Origin: Rhodobacterales bacterium
Lineage (GTDB): Bacteria > Pseudomonadota > Alphaproteobacteria > Rhizobiales > Stappiaceae
NCBI GenBank assembly: GCA_008107755.1
Contig: VIRH01000109.1
Coordinates: 124,001-188,000, forward strand
DNA: 64,000 nt
Direction of reading: 5' to 3'
Part shown: in pieces, positions 61,847 to 64,000 of the stretch
Layout of the letters: the number at the start of each line of letters is the position of its first letter
How positions within the stretch are numbered: position 1 is the first letter of the stretch
Position numbers and translations under genes: made by a program
The notes under the pieces: generated by a model
The model's database searches: none
Told to the model about the DNA's origin: nothing
Seen by the model: the letters and a program-made list of their open reading frames with translations, nothing else

Positions 61847-62751
61847 CAGCTCGTCGCCCTCCCCGTACGGCGCAGATAGACGATCACCAGCCCGAGCAGC
61901 ATCAGCGTGAAGAGCACGGCGAGCGCCGAGCCATAGCCGAAGTCGAGGTTGGTGCGCGCCTTGATGAAGGCATAGAGCGGCAGAGTGTAGGTGGCATATC
62001 CCGGTCCGCCGCCCGTCATCACGAAGATGACGTCGATGGAATTGGCGACCCAGATGGTTCTCAGAAGAACGGCAGTGATCAGCACACCGGAGATCCCCGG
62101 CAGGGTGATGTACCAGAACTGCTGCCAGGCCGAGGCACCGTCGAGGGACGCGGCCTCGTAGTAGCTCTTCGGGATCGACTGCAATCCCGCCAGGATCATG
62201 ACCGCGAAGAACGGAAACCCCTGCCAGGTCAGTGTCAGAATGATGGCGTAGAGTGCGGTGTCAGGATCCGCGAGCCACGGAATCGACGCCTTGAGCAGTC
62301 CCATGCGCAGCAGGAACTCGTTGAGAATTCCGTAGTTGGCGTCGTAGATCCAGACCCACATGAGCGCGATCACCACGCTGGGCAGCGCCCAGGGGATGAT
62401 GATCAGCGCCCTGGCGAGTGCGCGCCAGGGAAACCGCTGGTTCAGAAGCAGAGCCGTCACCAGCCCCAGAAGCATTTGCGCGGGAACGGTCAGCGCAATC
62501 CAGAGAACGGTATGACGCAGCGATATCCAGAAGACTTCATCCTGGAAGGCGGTGAAAAAGTTCTTCAGACCGACGAAGGGGAATTCCTTCGGTTTGAAGA
62601 GAATGTAGTCGTGCAGGCTCATCCAGGCGGCCTGGGCCATCGGAAAGAACACGATGGCGAGCGTTACCAGGACGGCCGGCGACAGGAGCGCATAGGGCAG
62701 AACCTGTCTGGCCAGGGCGCCGCGTCGGATGGGTGTTTCGGAACTTGGCAT
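61846..62751 (-). CDS. Carbohydrate ABC transporter permease (MalF family)
   Basis: Membrane subunit of 301 residues with six segments; the EAA loop is YEAASLDGASAWQQFWYITL. N-terminus PSSETPIRRGALARQVLPYA, then ALLSPAVLVTLAIVFFPMAQ. Lies 130 bases after the receptor gene; only a weak 5-base hairpin (62817-62831) was seen in that gap, unlike the strong ones in the other importer operons. Confidence 0.94.
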   Translation of the reverse strand: MPSSETPIRRGALARQVLPYALLSPAVLVTLAIVFFPMAQAAWMSLHDYILFKPKEFPFVGLKNFFTAFQDEVFWISLRHTVLWIALTVPAQMLLGLVTALLLNQRFPWRALARALIIIPWALPSVVIALMWVWIYDANYGILNEFLLRMGLLKASIPWLADPDTALYAIILTLTWQGFPFFAVMILAGLQSIPKSYYEAASLDGASAWQQFWYITLPGISGVLITAVLLRTIWVANSIDVIFVMTGGGPGYATYTLPLYAFIKARTNLDFGYGSALAVLFTLMLLGLVIVYLRRTGRATS

Positions 62752-62881
62752 GATCGGGGTCCGTCGGGCTGAGCTTGGATCGCCGCCCGTTCGTTTTTCG
62801 GATCGTCTGGTTCAAGCGGTTTCGGGAACCGGGGCCACGGGACAGGTCCGACGCGAACGCCGAACCCGCCCCTTAAAGGGA

Positions 62882-64000
62882 TCAGTTGTTGTAAAGGTCG
62901 TCGATGGCCGCGTTCATCTCGGCGGCAGTAATCTCGCCGGTCAGCGCACGCTGCATGTTCACCGGCCAGACCGTGTTCACGAAATCAGACGTCTCCGGAA
63001 CATTGGGCAGGAGATGGGCGAAGGGCAGCGAATTGACCGTGGCGTCGACGAAGCGCTTGTCGTGCAACGTCCACTCCTTGGAATCCGACTTGGTGACCGG
63101 AAGCTGGCCGGTTGCCTTGTTGAACTCGGCATTGTTGCCCTGACTGGAGAGGAAGGAAATCCACTTCCAGGCGGCGTCCTTGTTTTCCGCGGAGGAGAAG
63201 ACGGCGGTCGATTCATCCCCGAAGGACGTCCAGCGGCCGCCGCCACATTCAGGAACCGGAGCCGCCGAGACCTTGTCGCCCAGCGCCTCGACCATGCCGT
63301 TGGACGAGCCGATGTGGTGGATGGTCATCGCGGTCTTGCCGGCCTTGAAGGCGCCGATCACTTCCTTGAAGCCGTCGTTCGGCGTCGAGGCGGGAAAGAC
63401 CTTGTCCTTCTGGAACAGGTCGACAACGAACTGCGTGCCTTCAACGCCCTTTTCAGAGGTCAGGCTGCCCTTTTCGAAATCAACGCCGCGGGACAGAACC
63501 AGGCTTGCCCAGTGATCGTGCCCTCCTTTGCCGCCGCGAAAACCGAAGCCGTAGACATCCGGCTGCCCGTTATCGTCGGTGTCGCGGGTCAGCTTCATGG
63601 CGACGTCACGGAATTCCTCGCAGGTCTTCGGTACTTCCAGACCGAGTTCCTCAAGCATGTCCTGACGGTAATAGAGATAAAGCACGACATACTGCACCGG
63701 CAGATAGTAGGTCTCTTCATTGGCGGCCTTCGTCAGGTCCAGCAGATTGTCCTGCAGATCCGCCTTGCCGTCCCAGGCATCGATCCGATCGCCGATGGGC
63801 TCGAGTGCGCCCATTTCCACAAGGCGCGGCTGGGCGAACATCTTGACCATGGCCGCGTCGGGGCCATTGCCGGCAACGATCGAGGTGTAGAGATTGTCGT
63901 AATAGCTGTTCCAGGGAACGTTCTCCGCCTCGATCTTGATGTCGGGGTTGGCGGCTTCAAACTTCTCGACGAGAGCCGACATCGGATTGTCAGCGTTGTC
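62882..64000 (-). CDS. Carbohydrate extracellular solute-binding protein (partial)
   Basis: C-terminal 372 codons of an SBP_bac_1-type receptor; the N-terminus with the signal lies beyond the right edge, since the frame continues open to base 64000 (DNADNP precedes the first Met). Blocks: LVEKFEAANPDIKIEAENVP, NGPDAAMVKMFAQPRLVEMG, TYYLPVQYVVLYLYYRQDML and AAWKWISFLSSQGNNAEFNK. Receptor for the MalFG-like permeases that follow. A Glu/Gly-Cys block (VPECGGGRWTSFG) is in the ligand-facing region. Confidence 0.93.
   Translation of the reverse strand, partial: DNADNPMSALVEKFEAANPDIKIEAENVPWNSYYDNLYTSIVAGNGPDAAMVKMFAQPRLVEMGALEPIGDRIDAWDGKADLQDNLLDLTKAANEETYYLPVQYVVLYLYYRQDMLEELGLEVPKTCEEFRDVAMKLTRDTDDNGQPDVYGFGFRGGKGGHDHWASLVLSRGVDFEKGSLTSEKGVEGTQFVVDLFQKDKVFPASTPNDGFKEVIGAFKAGKTAMTIHHIGSSNGMVEALGDKVSAAPVPECGGGRWTSFGDESTAVFSSAENKDAAWKWISFLSSQGNNAEFNKATGQLPVTKSDSKEWTLHDKRFVDATVNSLPFAHLLPNVPETSDFVNTVWPVNMQRALTGEITAAEMNAAIDDLYNN

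Overview
The window reads as a chromosomal segment of a GC-rich alphaproteobacterium. The marker block murA - DUF2948 - hisD - UPF0262 - low-Mr phosphatase - infA - maf - yacG with a nearby tRNA-Phe, a ChvE/GguAB-type sugar importer with a divergent GbpR-like regulator, and a RirA-type iron box all point to the order Hyphomicrobiales (Rhizobiales). The wealth of TRAP, sugar ABC and polyamine-type importers suggests a metabolically versatile, perhaps marine, member such as the Stappiaceae (Roseibium/Labrenzia); the family is inference, not shown by the sequence.

Layout. 1-4069: sugar ABC importer (partial permease, double ATPase, ChvE-like binding protein) and its LysR regulator. 4089-5203: two tandem homologous half-size permeases. 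5322-9186: tRNA-Phe, a secreted 5'-nucleotidase, yacG, maf, infA. 9301-15029: conserved housekeeping block with hisD and murA, plus small proteins. 15483-16979: tRNA-Thr followed by a small islet holding an orphan gene of unknown function. 16980-24539: TetR regulator divergent from a three-subunit molybdenum hydroxylase and a TRAP transporter. 24563-33822: two sugar ABC systems with a sugar dehydrogenase/epimerase and a LacI regulator. 33888-34034: a 48-residue secreted Cys/His-rich protein. 34539-41475: a soluble NAD-linked formate dehydrogenase operon (fdsG-B-A, fdhD, fdsD) behind a LysR gene. 41675-53193: a ten-gene co-directional cluster (class V aminotransferase, MFS permease, flavin monooxygenase, two AhpD-like proteins, opine-dehydrogenase-like protein, spermidine/putrescine-type ABC importer) divergent from an Lrp/AsnC regulator. 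53384-59087: an iron-box-controlled operon of TonB receptor, fused ABC exporter-fold transporter, a HutX-like protein and a ChaN-like protein, probably for haem or another iron compound. 59114-64000: MalEFG-type sugar importer (binding protein cut by the window edge) with a ketose-3-epimerase-like enzyme and a Gfo/Idh/MocA dehydrogenase.

The strongest candidates for undescribed biology are the ten-gene 41.7-52.7 kb cluster, the iron/haem operon with its unfamiliar third gene, and the molybdenum-hydroxylase/TRAP locus. A recurring regulatory design is also visible: four separate transporter operons carry a GC-rich hairpin with an 8-9 base loop directly after the binding-protein cistron. All calls were made by reading the sequence; no database search was run.
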